Of a stretch of DNA of 12,448 nucleotides, positions 6,923 to 12,448 are shown one piece after another. The number at the start of each line of letters is the position of its first letter. The stretch's first letter is position 1. The notes under the pieces are model-generated. The model saw only the letters and a program-made list of their open reading frames with translations, was not told where the DNA came from and did no database searches. Made by a program: the position numbers and the translations under genes. The DNA is from Pseudomonadota bacterium (GTDB lineage: Bacteria > Pseudomonadota > Alphaproteobacteria > JAAXGF01), in contig JADFMW010000054.1 of NCBI GenBank assembly GCA_022563655.1, forward strand, positions 1 through 12,448, in the 5' to 3' direction.

Positions 6923-7216
6923 TTACGGAAGCGACTCGACGATGCTTCGGAACTCCGCCTCGGAGAAAGCCTTGAGCGTGGTCGTGCGGACGTTCCCGAG
7001 CGAGCCTATCTTGAGCGCGAACTTGGCCATGACGTCGTCGCTCGGAGCCTCGGCAACGACGACGAGGTCGTAGCCTCCCATGGTCATGTACAGCTCCTTC
7101 ATCTCGCCGCCCATGTCGCTTAGCGCCTGCCTTGCCGCATCGGCGCGCTGCGGAGAGTCCTTTATGTTTCGTATGCCTTGGTCGGTGTAGTTGATGAGCA
7201 TGATGTACGTAGCCAT
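6923..7216 (-). CDS. GYD domain protein
   Basis: The product has 97 residues and matches the GYD family (ferredoxin-like fold, dimeric alpha-beta barrel type). It begins MATYIMLINYTDQGIRNIKDS and has the name-giving G48-Y49-D50 in MGGYDLVVVAEAPSD. The end, TTTLKAFSEAEFRSIVESLP, is also typical. The biochemical role of the family is not established; members are small cytoplasmic proteins, often single genes. The ATG at 7216 is preceded by GAGAGGA, good enough as a ribosome site. It is the likely first gene of a two-gene unit with the PilZ gene. A TATCAT box at 7324-7319 could be its -10, but no matching -35 is seen. Confidence 0.9.
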   Translation of the reverse strand: MATYIMLINYTDQGIRNIKDSPQRADAARQALSDMGGEMKELYMTMGGYDLVVVAEAPSDDVMAKFALKIGSLGNVRTTTLKAFSEAEFRSIVESLP

Positions 7217-7246
7217 TGCGTTCCTCTCTTTCCGAGGTTAGGCGAA

Positions 7247-7282
7247 GCCGGGCGCATAGGCGTGCGCGTGCGGGCGCCCGGC
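7247..7282 (-). promoter_or_regulatory. Stem-loop in the leader of the GYD gene
   Basis: GCCGGGCGC (7247-7255) and GCGCCCGGC (7274-7282) are perfect 9-bp complements around an 18-nt loop, 30 nt upstream of the GYD start. It may be a leader structure, a dyad operator, or simply chance in GC-rich DNA. The rest of 7217-7510 holds no gene I can support. Confidence 0.35.
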
Positions 7283-7510
7283 CTGCGCCTCGGACGAACC
7301 GGTCTCCGCCTCGGCCAAATGATAGCTTAAACCGTCTCTTCGCGCTGTCCAGGCTCAAATCCCCCGCCGCGCGGTTCGGCAATCGTCGGACGGGGTCCTT
7401 CATGGGCAAGCCCACGAGGTCGAAATGGGGGCGGCCAGCGGCGGCGGAAGGCGGGCCGGGGCGTTGTCTGCGAAGCGCGGCCAAGCGGCGCGGCCGCCTG
7501 CCTCGAGGCC

Positions 7511-8197
7511 TCAGCCCAGGGCCGTCGGGGCGTCGCTGACGAGCGGCGAGAAGCTGACCGGCAACAGGTCCTTCGTGGTGATCCGGCCGTTCGAATCCTT
7601 CTCCACCAGCATGAGCTGCTGGGTGTCGAGCGAAATCCCGGTGGGAATGACCATCTTGGCGCCCGGCTTGAGCTGATTGATCAGCGCCGGCGGAATGAGA
7701 TCGGGCGCCGCGGTGACGATGATCGCGTCGAAAGGCGCGTGTTCGGGCCAGCCGTGGCAACCGTCGCCCAGCTTGGTCTCGATGTTGGCGTAGCCGAGCT
7801 GTTTCAATCGTTTCCTGGCCTCGCCATGGAGCTCTTCGATGATCTCGATGGAGTAGACCTTGGTCACAAGCTCGGCGAGTACCGCGGCCTGGTAGCCGAG
7901 CCCGGTGCCGATCTCGAGCGCGACGTCGTCCGCTTCGAGGTCAACCAGGTCGGTCATCAGCGCGACCATGTAAGGCTGTGAAATGGTCTTCTCGTAGCCG
8001 ATCGGCAGTGGCGTGTCGGCGTAGGCGACCGGCCGCAAGGTGGCCGGTACGAACTCGTGCCGGGGCACCTTGCCCATGACCTCCATGGTCTGTGCGGCGA
8101 GCGTTTCCTTGCCGGTTTTCTTGCCCGTGTTGGCCGCGTGAATCGCGATCTCTTGGACCATCTGGCGGCGTGGGGCCGCAAACAGTTTGTCGTCCAT
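7511..8197 (-). CDS. pcm: Protein-L-isoaspartate O-methyltransferase
   Basis: The 228-residue enzyme methylates L-isoaspartyl residues in aged proteins using S-adenosylmethionine, starting their repair; it acts in the cytoplasm. Diagnostic motifs are present in order: VPRHEFVP (44-51), PLPIGYEKTISQPYMVALM (63-81), the SAM motif I LEIGTGLGYQAAVLAEL (94-110), the acidic SAM-ribose contact VYSIEI, FDAIIVTAAPDLIPPALINQL, and KPGAKMVIPTG. An N-terminal stretch of about 30 residues (MDDKLFAAPRRQMVQEIAIH...) is slightly longer than in the 208-residue E. coli enzyme. The ATG at 8197 is chosen as the only good in-frame start; its ribosome site is weak (GAG). It stands alone and is divergent from the lipoprotein gene. 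Confidence 0.95.
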   Translation of the reverse strand: MDDKLFAAPRRQMVQEIAIHAANTGKKTGKETLAAQTMEVMGKVPRHEFVPATLRPVAYADTPLPIGYEKTISQPYMVALMTDLVDLEADDVALEIGTGLGYQAAVLAELVTKVYSIEIIEELHGEARKRLKQLGYANIETKLGDGCHGWPEHAPFDAIIVTAAPDLIPPALINQLKPGAKMVIPTGISLDTQQLMLVEKDSNGRITTKDLLPVSFSPLVSDAPTALG

Positions 8198-8224
8198 GGC
8201 GGCGGCTCGATCAGCACATTGGTC

Positions 8225-8253
8225 GGGCGCGATCACCCATCTGGGTCGCGCCC
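8225..8253 (-). promoter_or_regulatory. Stem-loop at the 5' end of the pcm leader
   Basis: GGGCGCGA (8225-8232) and TCGCGCCC (8246-8253) are perfect 8-bp complements with a 13-nt loop that contains its own ACCC/GGGT pairing option. It begins about 5 nt after the transcript start predicted from the candidate promoter at 8265-8293, so it could be a 5'-stabilising hairpin or an operator overlapping the start site. Confidence 0.4.
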
Positions 8254-8264
8254 GCTCGCGTCGT

Positions 8265-8293
8265 ATTAGAACACGGAATGCTCGCGCTGCCGA
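8265..8293 (-). promoter_or_regulatory. Candidate promoter of pcm
   Basis: On the minus strand a -35-like TCGGCA (8293-8288, 4 of 6) and a -10-like TCTAAT (8270-8265, 5 of 6) lie 17 bp apart. The leader to the pcm start would be about 60 nt. Moderate match only. Confidence 0.35.
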
Positions 8294-8382
8294 GCGCCGA
8301 TTTGTGTGCGTGCGGGGCCGGCGCGCGGCCGAGCCGGCGCGAGAGGCGGGGCCGCTCGCGAAGCGCCGGCGCAGACTGCGGG

Positions 8383-8412
8383 ATGACCGTGGCCTCGGAT
8401 GTGTGCTAGCCT
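8383..8412 (+). promoter_or_regulatory. Candidate promoter of the lipoprotein gene
   Basis: ATGACC (8383-8388, 4 of 6 to TTGACA) and TAGCCT (8407-8412) are 18 bp apart, and the -10 sits in the same GCTAGCCT octamer seen before mobB. The leader would be about 28 nt. Confidence 0.3.
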
Positions 8413-8446
8413 CGGGGTGATCGGTACGTCCTGCCGCAGGCCTCTG

Positions 8447-8968
8447 ATGAGGAAGCTCGGTCTTCTGATTTTTGTGCTGCTGCTCGCCGGCTGCGCGCAG
8501 TCGGGCGAGGATGGCGCGGAATCCTCGCGGGCCGCGGGCCAGCCGGACGTTGATTGGCACGCGGCGCTGGCGGGCGATGAGATCTTCGTCGAGATGACGG
8601 ACCCCGAGGGTTATTACCGCGTCGAGCGCGTCGAGCTGGTGGGGCCAGGCGGCCGGACGTATAAGGCCCACGATGTGGCGCGCGAGACCATTCGGGACAG
8701 AGCCGGCCCCTATGGCGGCAGCGCCGTCGGGGTCGGCATCGGCGGCGGCTATGTGGGCGGCCACGGGGGCGTCGGCATCGGGCTCAGCTTTCCGCTGGGC
8801 GGCGCGCGACCGGCCCCCGTGGTCACCCGGACCACGGCGCGCATCAGGCTGCCGGATCCCCGCGCCTACCGGCGAACCTTCGAGCGGTGGACGATCGAGG
8901 TCGTTCTCACCGACCCGGCGGGAGCCACAAGCTACGCCAGCATCCCCGCCCCCACACCGAAGTACTAG
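8447..8968 (+). CDS. Glycine-rich outer-membrane lipoprotein, unknown function
   Basis: From the ATG at 8447 the product has 173 residues. It opens with a textbook lipoprotein signal: MRK, a hydrophobic stretch GLLIFVLLL, then the lipobox LLAGC with lipidated C16. Position +2 is Ala, which favours sorting to the outer membrane. Residues about 30-85 are acidic and mixed (DEIFVEMTDPEGYYRVERVEL). Residues about 88-122 form a glycine zipper (GVGIGGGYVGGHGGVGIG), of the sort that packs tightly or inserts in membranes. The C-terminal part has Arg-rich beta strands (TTARIRLPDPRAYRRTFERW, EVVLTDPAGA). I do not recognise the family. An upstream ATG at 8399 would add 16 residues in front of the signal and is less likely; the ribosome site (AGG) is weak. 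Confidence 0.8.
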   Translation: MRKLGLLIFVLLLAGCAQSGEDGAESSRAAGQPDVDWHAALAGDEIFVEMTDPEGYYRVERVELVGPGGRTYKAHDVARETIRDRAGPYGGSAVGVGIGGGYVGGHGGVGIGLSFPLGGARPAPVVTRTTARIRLPDPRAYRRTFERWTIEVVLTDPAGATSYASIPAPTPKY

Positions 8969-8989
8969 CCCGTAACCGCGGACCCGGAT

Positions 8990-9154
8990 CGGCGCGATTA
9001 CGCTAGAGGGTTCGCGGCCCCTGCCCGCGGATGTACTCCAGGCCCTTGAGGGCGGGAAGGTACTCGGGGTCGTACGACAGCGCGCGCTTGGACGCGCGCT
9101 CGGCCTCCGCCGTGCGCTCCTTCATGCGCAGGATGCGGCCCATGTTGAAGTGGG
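8990..9154. repeat. Direct repeat, left copy (165 bp)
   Basis: Pairs with 11060-11224 in the same orientation, with 7 mismatches counted by eye (about 96% identity). The similarity includes about 12 bp beyond the stop codon, so it is a DNA-level duplication rather than convergent protein sequence. The two copies flank the cyclase gene at a 2070-bp period. Confidence 0.95.
9003..9154 (-). pseudogene. Fragment of a duplicated exported TPR gene (last 50 codons)
   Basis: Read on the minus strand, this stretch encodes HFNMGRIL...KERTAEAERA...ALSYDPEYLPAL...GLEYIRGQG and the TAG stop, matching the C-terminus of the intact gene at 11073-11657. Of six coding differences from that gene, five change the amino acid (L to R, F to S, R to K twice, L to P) and one is silent, as expected for decay without selection. 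The match ends abruptly at 9154; the signal peptide and the first repeats are absent. The frame stays open a further 139 bp upstream, but that sequence bears no resemblance to a TPR. Confidence 0.85.
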
Positions 9155-9180
9155 GACCACCGGACCCCGTTGAGCCTGGC

Positions 9181-9240
9181 GCTGGATGGCCGGTCGCGGC
9201 CCAGGCTGACTCCTGGGCCTCTATGGACACCCCATCCAGC
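9181..9240. repeat. Two-part 60-nt palindrome before the cyclase gene
   Basis: The outer arms GCTGGATGG (9181-9189) and CCATCCAGC (9232-9240) are perfect 9-bp complements. Nested inside are GGCCCAGG (9198-9205) and CCTGGGCC (9212-9219), perfect 8-bp arms around a 6-nt loop. GGT (9192-9194) can also pair with ACC (9229-9231). The structure starts 26 bp after the break in the TPR fragment and ends 45 bp before the cyclase start, so it may be a leader structure of the cyclase mRNA, or a mark left by the rearrangement. Confidence 0.75.
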
Positions 9241-9285
9241 CGACCATAAACTCCCTCGATTGCACGTGTGGGAGATGCCAACCGA

Positions 9286-11043
9286 ATGGCCAAAATACGC
9301 GTCCAGCGCCGTCTCGCCGCTATCCTCGCCGCCGATGTGGTCGGCTACAGCCGGCTCATGGATGTGGACGAGGAGCGGACGCTTCAGACACTCAATGAGT
9401 TCCGAGCGGTCATCGACGGCCTGATCGCCGAGCACGATGGCCGCGTGTTTGGCAGCGCGGGCGACAGCGTCATCGCTGAGTTCGCCAGCCCGGTCCAGGC
9501 GGTGCGTTGCGCCGTCGAGGTTCAGCAGACTCTGGAAAAACGCAACGCCGACATGCCCGAAGATCGCCGCATGCGCTTCCGCATCGGTGTCAACCTCGGG
9601 GATGTGATGGTCGAAGGCGATAACCTCTTCGGGGCGGGGGTCAACGTTGCGGCGCGTCTAGAGGCTCTGGCGGAGCCCGGCGGCATTTGCGTCTCGGGCA
9701 TGGTCCAACAGAGTGTGGAAGGAAACGTGGATTGGGTCTTCGATGACCTGGGCGATCAGGAGATCAAGAACATTGCTAAGCCGGTTCGCGTTTACCGCCT
9801 GAATCTTGGCGGGTTGGGAGCGGCCGGGAAAAACGGCCCTGGAACGCCTTCTGCCCTGGAGCTTCCGGACAAGCCCTCGATCGCGGTTCTCCCGTTCGCC
9901 AACATGAGCGGCGATCCCGAGCAGGAGTTCTTCGCCGACGGCATCACCGAGGACATCCTGACCGAGCTTTCGCGCTTCCGCGACCTGTTCGTCATCTCGC
10001 GGACCTCGGCCTTCAAATACAAGGGCAAGGCAATCAACATACAAGAGGTCGCAAGCGAGCTCGGCGTTCAGTATGTGGTCGAGGGAAGCGTGCGCAAGGC
10101 GGGGGACCGCGTCCGCGTCACCGTCCAGCTCATCGACGCAGAGACCGACCACCACATCTGGGCCGAGCGTTACGACCGCAATCTTGAGGACATCTTCGCC
10201 ATCCAGGACGAAATCTCGCAAGCGATTGTCGCCACCCTCCCGGGGCGCGTCGAAGCGGCGCGGCGCAAGCGCGCCGCACGCAAGCCCACTGACAACATGG
10301 CCGCCTACGAGTTGGTGCTCGGCGCCAAGGTGCTGCACCACCGGTCGCGCCGGCAGAGCAACCAGGAGGCGCTCGATATGATCCAGCGCGCCATCGCGAC
10401 CGACCCGAAATATGCCCATGCGCATGCCTGGAAGGCCTGCATCCTGGCCCAGGCGCGGACATACGGCTGGGTCAAGGACGAAGAGGCGGCGTGGAACGAC
10501 GTCATGAATGAGCTCCAGATTGCGCTAGCGCTCGATGACAACGACAGCGACGTTCACCGCATCCTCGCCGCCGTCCACCTGACCCACCACGAATTCGGCA
10601 AGGCCGTATTCCATCAGGACCGCGCGCTCGCCCTTAACCCCAACGACGATCTGATCGTTGTGCAGAAGGGCGAGCTCTTAACCTGGCTCGGCCAGCCCGA
10701 GGAGGGGATTGCGTGGATCGAGAAGGCGATGCGCCTTAACCCCTACCACCCCGAGCGGTTCTGGAACCACCTGGGGCGCGCCTATTTCGTCGCGCGACGG
10801 TATCCGGAAGCCGTGGCCGCCTTGCAAAAAATTAGCGCGCCTGATGACGGCCACTACGCGCTCCTCGCGGCCGCAAACGCACAGAACGGCGACGAGGCCG
10901 CGGCCATGGCGCATGCTGCCCATGTGCTGGCGCTCGAGCCTGTCTTCTCGATCGCCCACTATCTCGAGAAGATGCACTATGCGAGCGACGACGACCGCGC
11001 CCACCATCGCGAAGCGCTACTCAAAACCGGCCTTCCGGAGTGA
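9286..11043 (+). CDS. Class III nucleotide cyclase with TolB-like and TPR regions
   Basis: The ATG at 9286 gives 585 residues; a GTG at 9268 would add six. Residues 1-165 form the class III cyclase domain. Metal-binding D17 (LAADVVGYSRLM) and D60 (GSAGDSVIAEF) and the transition-state residues N120 and R124 (GVNVAARLE) are intact, so it should be active. The two substrate-specifying positions, usually Lys and Asp in the FKTTGDG and GDGVN motifs, are G56 and A117, so nucleotide preference is open. Residues about 193-335 form a TolB-like domain (PSIAVLPFANMSGDPEQEFFADGI...), including VVEGSVRKAGDRVRVTVQLI. Residues about 345-580 are TPRs (YAHAHAWKA, FGKAVFHQDRALALNPND). The architecture is common in rhizobia and relatives; the catalytic product is presumably cAMP. 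GGGAGA lies 10 nt upstream. It converges on the TPR gene with 29 bp between stops and lies between the direct repeats. Confidence 0.92.
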   Translation: MAKIRVQRRLAAILAADVVGYSRLMDVDEERTLQTLNEFRAVIDGLIAEHDGRVFGSAGDSVIAEFASPVQAVRCAVEVQQTLEKRNADMPEDRRMRFRIGVNLGDVMVEGDNLFGAGVNVAARLEALAEPGGICVSGMVQQSVEGNVDWVFDDLGDQEIKNIAKPVRVYRLNLGGLGAAGKNGPGTPSALELPDKPSIAVLPFANMSGDPEQEFFADGITEDILTELSRFRDLFVISRTSAFKYKGKAINIQEVASELGVQYVVEGSVRKAGDRVRVTVQLIDAETDHHIWAERYDRNLEDIFAIQDEISQAIVATLPGRVEAARRKRAARKPTDNMAAYELVLGAKVLHHRSRRQSNQEALDMIQRAIATDPKYAHAHAWKACILAQARTYGWVKDEEAAWNDVMNELQIALALDDNDSDVHRILAAVHLTHHEFGKAVFHQDRALALNPNDDLIVVQKGELLTWLGQPEEGIAWIEKAMRLNPYHPERFWNHLGRAYFVARRYPEAVAALQKISAPDDGHYALLAAANAQNGDEAAAMAHAAHVLALEPVFSIAHYLEKMHYASDDDRAHHREALLKTGLPE

Positions 11044-11059
11044 GCTTGGGGGGGCACCC

Positions 11060-11224
11060 CGGCGCGATTACACTAGAGGGTTCGCAGCCCCTGCCCGCGG
11101 ATGTACTCCAGGCCCCTGAGGGCGGGAAGGTACTCGGGGTCGTACGACAGCGCCCGCCTGAACGCGCGCTCGGCCTCCGCCGTGCGCTCCTTCATGAGCA
11201 GGATGCGGCCCATGTTGAAGTGGG
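11060..11224. repeat. Direct repeat, right copy (165 bp)
   Basis: Same-orientation partner of 8990-9154. It is the 3' end of the intact TPR gene plus about 12 bp past its stop, and therefore probably the source copy. Confidence 0.95.
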
Positions 11225-11657
11225 CAAACTGGTAGCAGCAGTAGCGCTTCGCGCCCATGGCCTTCTCGAGCCAGGGGATGGCCTCGTCGGGCCGGCCCAG
11301 GTCGATCAGGTAGACGCCGATATCGTTGTAGGGGTTGCCGTAGTCCGGGTCGAGCGGGATCGCCTTCTTGCACTCGGCGACGGCCTCGTCGAGCCGGTCC
11401 AGCCGGCTGAGCGACCAGCCGAGATAGGTATGGCCCTCGGCGGTGGGGTGGATCTCGATCGACTTTCGGTAGCGCTCGATGGCCGCCTCGTACTCGCCGA
11501 GAAGGTGCAGGATCGTGCCTTCCTGCCACAGCAGATACGCCTGATGGCGGGGCGACGTCTCCTCGGGCTCCTGCGCCCGCAGCGGCGGCGCCGCGACGCA
11601 CAGCCACAGGACGGCGAGAACGGCGAAGGTTTTTCGCATGCCACCGCGGCCGCTCAT
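11073..11657 (-). CDS. Exported tetratricopeptide-repeat protein
   Basis: The product has 194 residues from the ATG at 11657 (GGGGGGAA just upstream); a second ATG at 11639 would remove six residues. A Sec signal peptide is clear: MRKTFAVLAVLWLCVAAPPL, cleavage likely after LRA (residue 28). The mature protein is almost entirely TPRs: EGTILHLLGEYEAAIERYRKSIEIHP, GWSLSRLDRLDEAVAECKKAIPLDP, GVYLIDLGRPDEAIPWLEKAM and MGRILLMKERTAEAERAFRRALSYDP, each ending in the DP/HP turn typical of TPRs. A CC pair lies in RYCCYQFAH. TPRs bind partner proteins; the partner is unknown, but a periplasmic or secreted location is implied. A second, broken copy of its 3' end lies at 9003-9154. Confidence 0.9.
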   Translation of the reverse strand: MSGRGGMRKTFAVLAVLWLCVAAPPLRAQEPEETSPRHQAYLLWQEGTILHLLGEYEAAIERYRKSIEIHPTAEGHTYLGWSLSRLDRLDEAVAECKKAIPLDPDYGNPYNDIGVYLIDLGRPDEAIPWLEKAMGAKRYCCYQFAHFNMGRILLMKERTAEAERAFRRALSYDPEYLPALRGLEYIRGQGLRTL

Positions 11658-12379
11658 GCTTCCCCCCCACGTCCACCGGCGCCCGGGTCGCGACGTCTGC
11701 CCGGTTGTCTCGCCGCCGGGCCGCAACGCTAGCACCAATCCGCGCCCAATGGGAGTTGTAAAGCCGGCGCCCGGGGAGGCGGTTTGGGCCCGGCGTCGGT
11801 GCCGGGATGGGTCGGAGTCGTGCCGACGATCACGTCCGGACCGCCGTCGACGCATAGCTCACACTCGCACTGCCGGACCGCCGAGTCGCGTCGGCGCGCT
11901 TACCATCCGCCGCCGCCGCCACCGCCGAGGAAGACCACGGCGGCGGCAAAGACCTTGTTGCTTATTCCACATCGGCCACCTCCTGAAAAACGAATCGGTG
12001 GCCACAACAGAATCACGGACGATTCCAACGAATCAACTACTTTCCGGACGGACACCAAGAAAATGCTCAAGCAGATCGAGAAGTCAACCAGCCAGATAGC
12101 GGCAAAGCTTGTCTTGGGTGGACTACACCATGTTTATCGGTTCGCTGCTTAACCGCGCCGGAGTGAATGATTGCGCCCTACGACGGGATTATCGGCGGCA
12201 TGGGACAATCGAGAACATCCGAAAAAGCGCGCAATAATTCGAGTTCAACGGGAGATATTATTTGATCATGTACGACACTGGCGGCACAGGCCTTCAGTAG
12301 TTGCGGCTTGGCTAGCCCGGATTATTCACCAGCGGGCTGATTTTGAGCTTGCGGGCATGGTTTAATCCGTTGATTTCGT

Positions 12380-12409
12380 GTATGATTCTGGTGTTTTCAC
12401 AGGTCATAC
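12380..12409 (+). promoter_or_regulatory. Hairpin in the leader of the right-edge gene
   Basis: GTATGA...TCTG (12380-12390) pairs with CAGG...TCATAC (12400-12409) as a stem of about 10 bp with one bulged base and a 9-nt loop. The left arm overlaps a -10-like TATGAT (12381-12386), so the same bases may be promoter and structure. A second small hairpin, GGGC/GCCC (12423-12433), covers part of the ribosome site GGAGGG of the downstream start codon. Confidence 0.45.
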
Positions 12410-12436
12410 GCGCGATCACGGAGGGCCACGCCCGCC

Positions 12437-12448
12437 ATGGACCAAGAT
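12437..12448 (+). CDS. Start of a gene cut by the right edge, possibly an IS transposase
   Basis: ATG GAC CAA GAT (M-D-Q-D) follows GGAGGG at 12420-12425 with 11 nt spacing. Only four codons are visible, so nothing can be said from the protein. The lowered GC content and structured leader fit the left end of an insertion sequence; the IS1380 family is a guess from general resemblance of the leader, not a firm identification. Confidence 0.35.

Larger units (their letters stand above)
11658..12448. other. 791-bp stretch without an intact gene, mobile-DNA-like right part
   Basis: From 11658 to about 11960 the DNA is GC-rich and I see no gene; it carries the leader of the TPR gene. From about 11980 onward GC falls to about 50%, unlike the rest of the window. 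Contents: a strong ribosome site with a tiny minus-strand ORF (11859-11972), a plus-strand frame ending at 12152 with the tail KLVLGGLHHVYRFAA that resembles transposase or integrase ends, an imperfect hairpin at 12314-12338, and the structured leader and cut-off gene at the right edge. No complete tRNA, CRISPR or IS could be recognised. Confidence 0.5.

Noticed and set aside
7589..7598. GTTCGAATCC, a tRNA T-loop-like sequence
   Set aside because: It lies inside pcm, and no acceptor stem or anticodon arm can be built around it.
6867..7760. Upstream extension of the PilZ reading frame
   Set aside because: It passes out of frame through the GYD and pcm genes and yields an Arg-rich, motif-free sequence; the TTG at 6866 with AAGGAGG explains the real start.
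11040..11732. A 230-codon plus-strand frame over the exported TPR gene
   Set aside because: Antisense to a gene with a signal peptide and four clean TPRs; no recognisable motif in the plus frame.

Overview
The window reads as a GC-rich (about 65-70%) bacterial chromosome segment, most likely from an alphaproteobacterium, possibly Rhodospirillales or a relative. The taxonomic guess rests on base composition, on the cyclase-TolB-TPR architecture common in rhizobia and their relatives, and on the small Cys-containing periplasmic protein family. All function calls come from reading motifs by eye; no database search was possible.

Left part (1-4075). A large minus-strand gene for a TPR protein with a C-terminal CHAT (caspase-like) peptidase domain starts at 2875 and runs off the left edge just after its catalytic His motif. 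It has one of the clearest sigma-70-type promoters in the window (2917-2945). Divergent from it are mobB (molybdopterin guanine dinucleotide adaptor GTPase) and an NTF2/SnoaL-like gene.

Middle (4076-8968). An intergenic stretch holds five 14-bp tandem repeats and then an AT-rich island with a perfect hairpin closed by a GNRA-type tetraloop. A short exported two-cysteine protein follows, then, from its own promoter, a TcuA-like FAD-dependent tricarballylate dehydrogenase. Convergent to it lie a PilZ (c-di-GMP receptor) gene and a GYD-domain gene, then pcm (protein L-isoaspartate methyltransferase). A glycine-rich lipoprotein gene is divergent from pcm.

Right part (8969-12448). A class III nucleotide cyclase with TolB-like and TPR regions lies between two direct copies of a roughly 165-bp sequence. 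One copy is the 3' end of an intact exported TPR gene (11073-11657); the other is an isolated, decaying fragment of that gene (9003-9154). A 60-nt two-part palindrome sits between the fragment and the cyclase. Past about 11980 the GC content falls to about 50%, with no intact gene, traces of mobile DNA, and at the right edge a hairpin-rich leader before a cut-off reading frame that may be an insertion-sequence transposase.

The genes do not form one pathway. The common thread is signalling and scaffold proteins: a c-di-GMP receptor, a nucleotide cyclase, and three TPR proteins, one of which is a protease. Metabolic and repair genes (mobB, tcuA-like, pcm) are interspersed. The most unusual items are the repeat-flanked cyclase with altered substrate-specifying residues, the CHAT protein cut by the window edge, and the structured AT-rich island near 4350.
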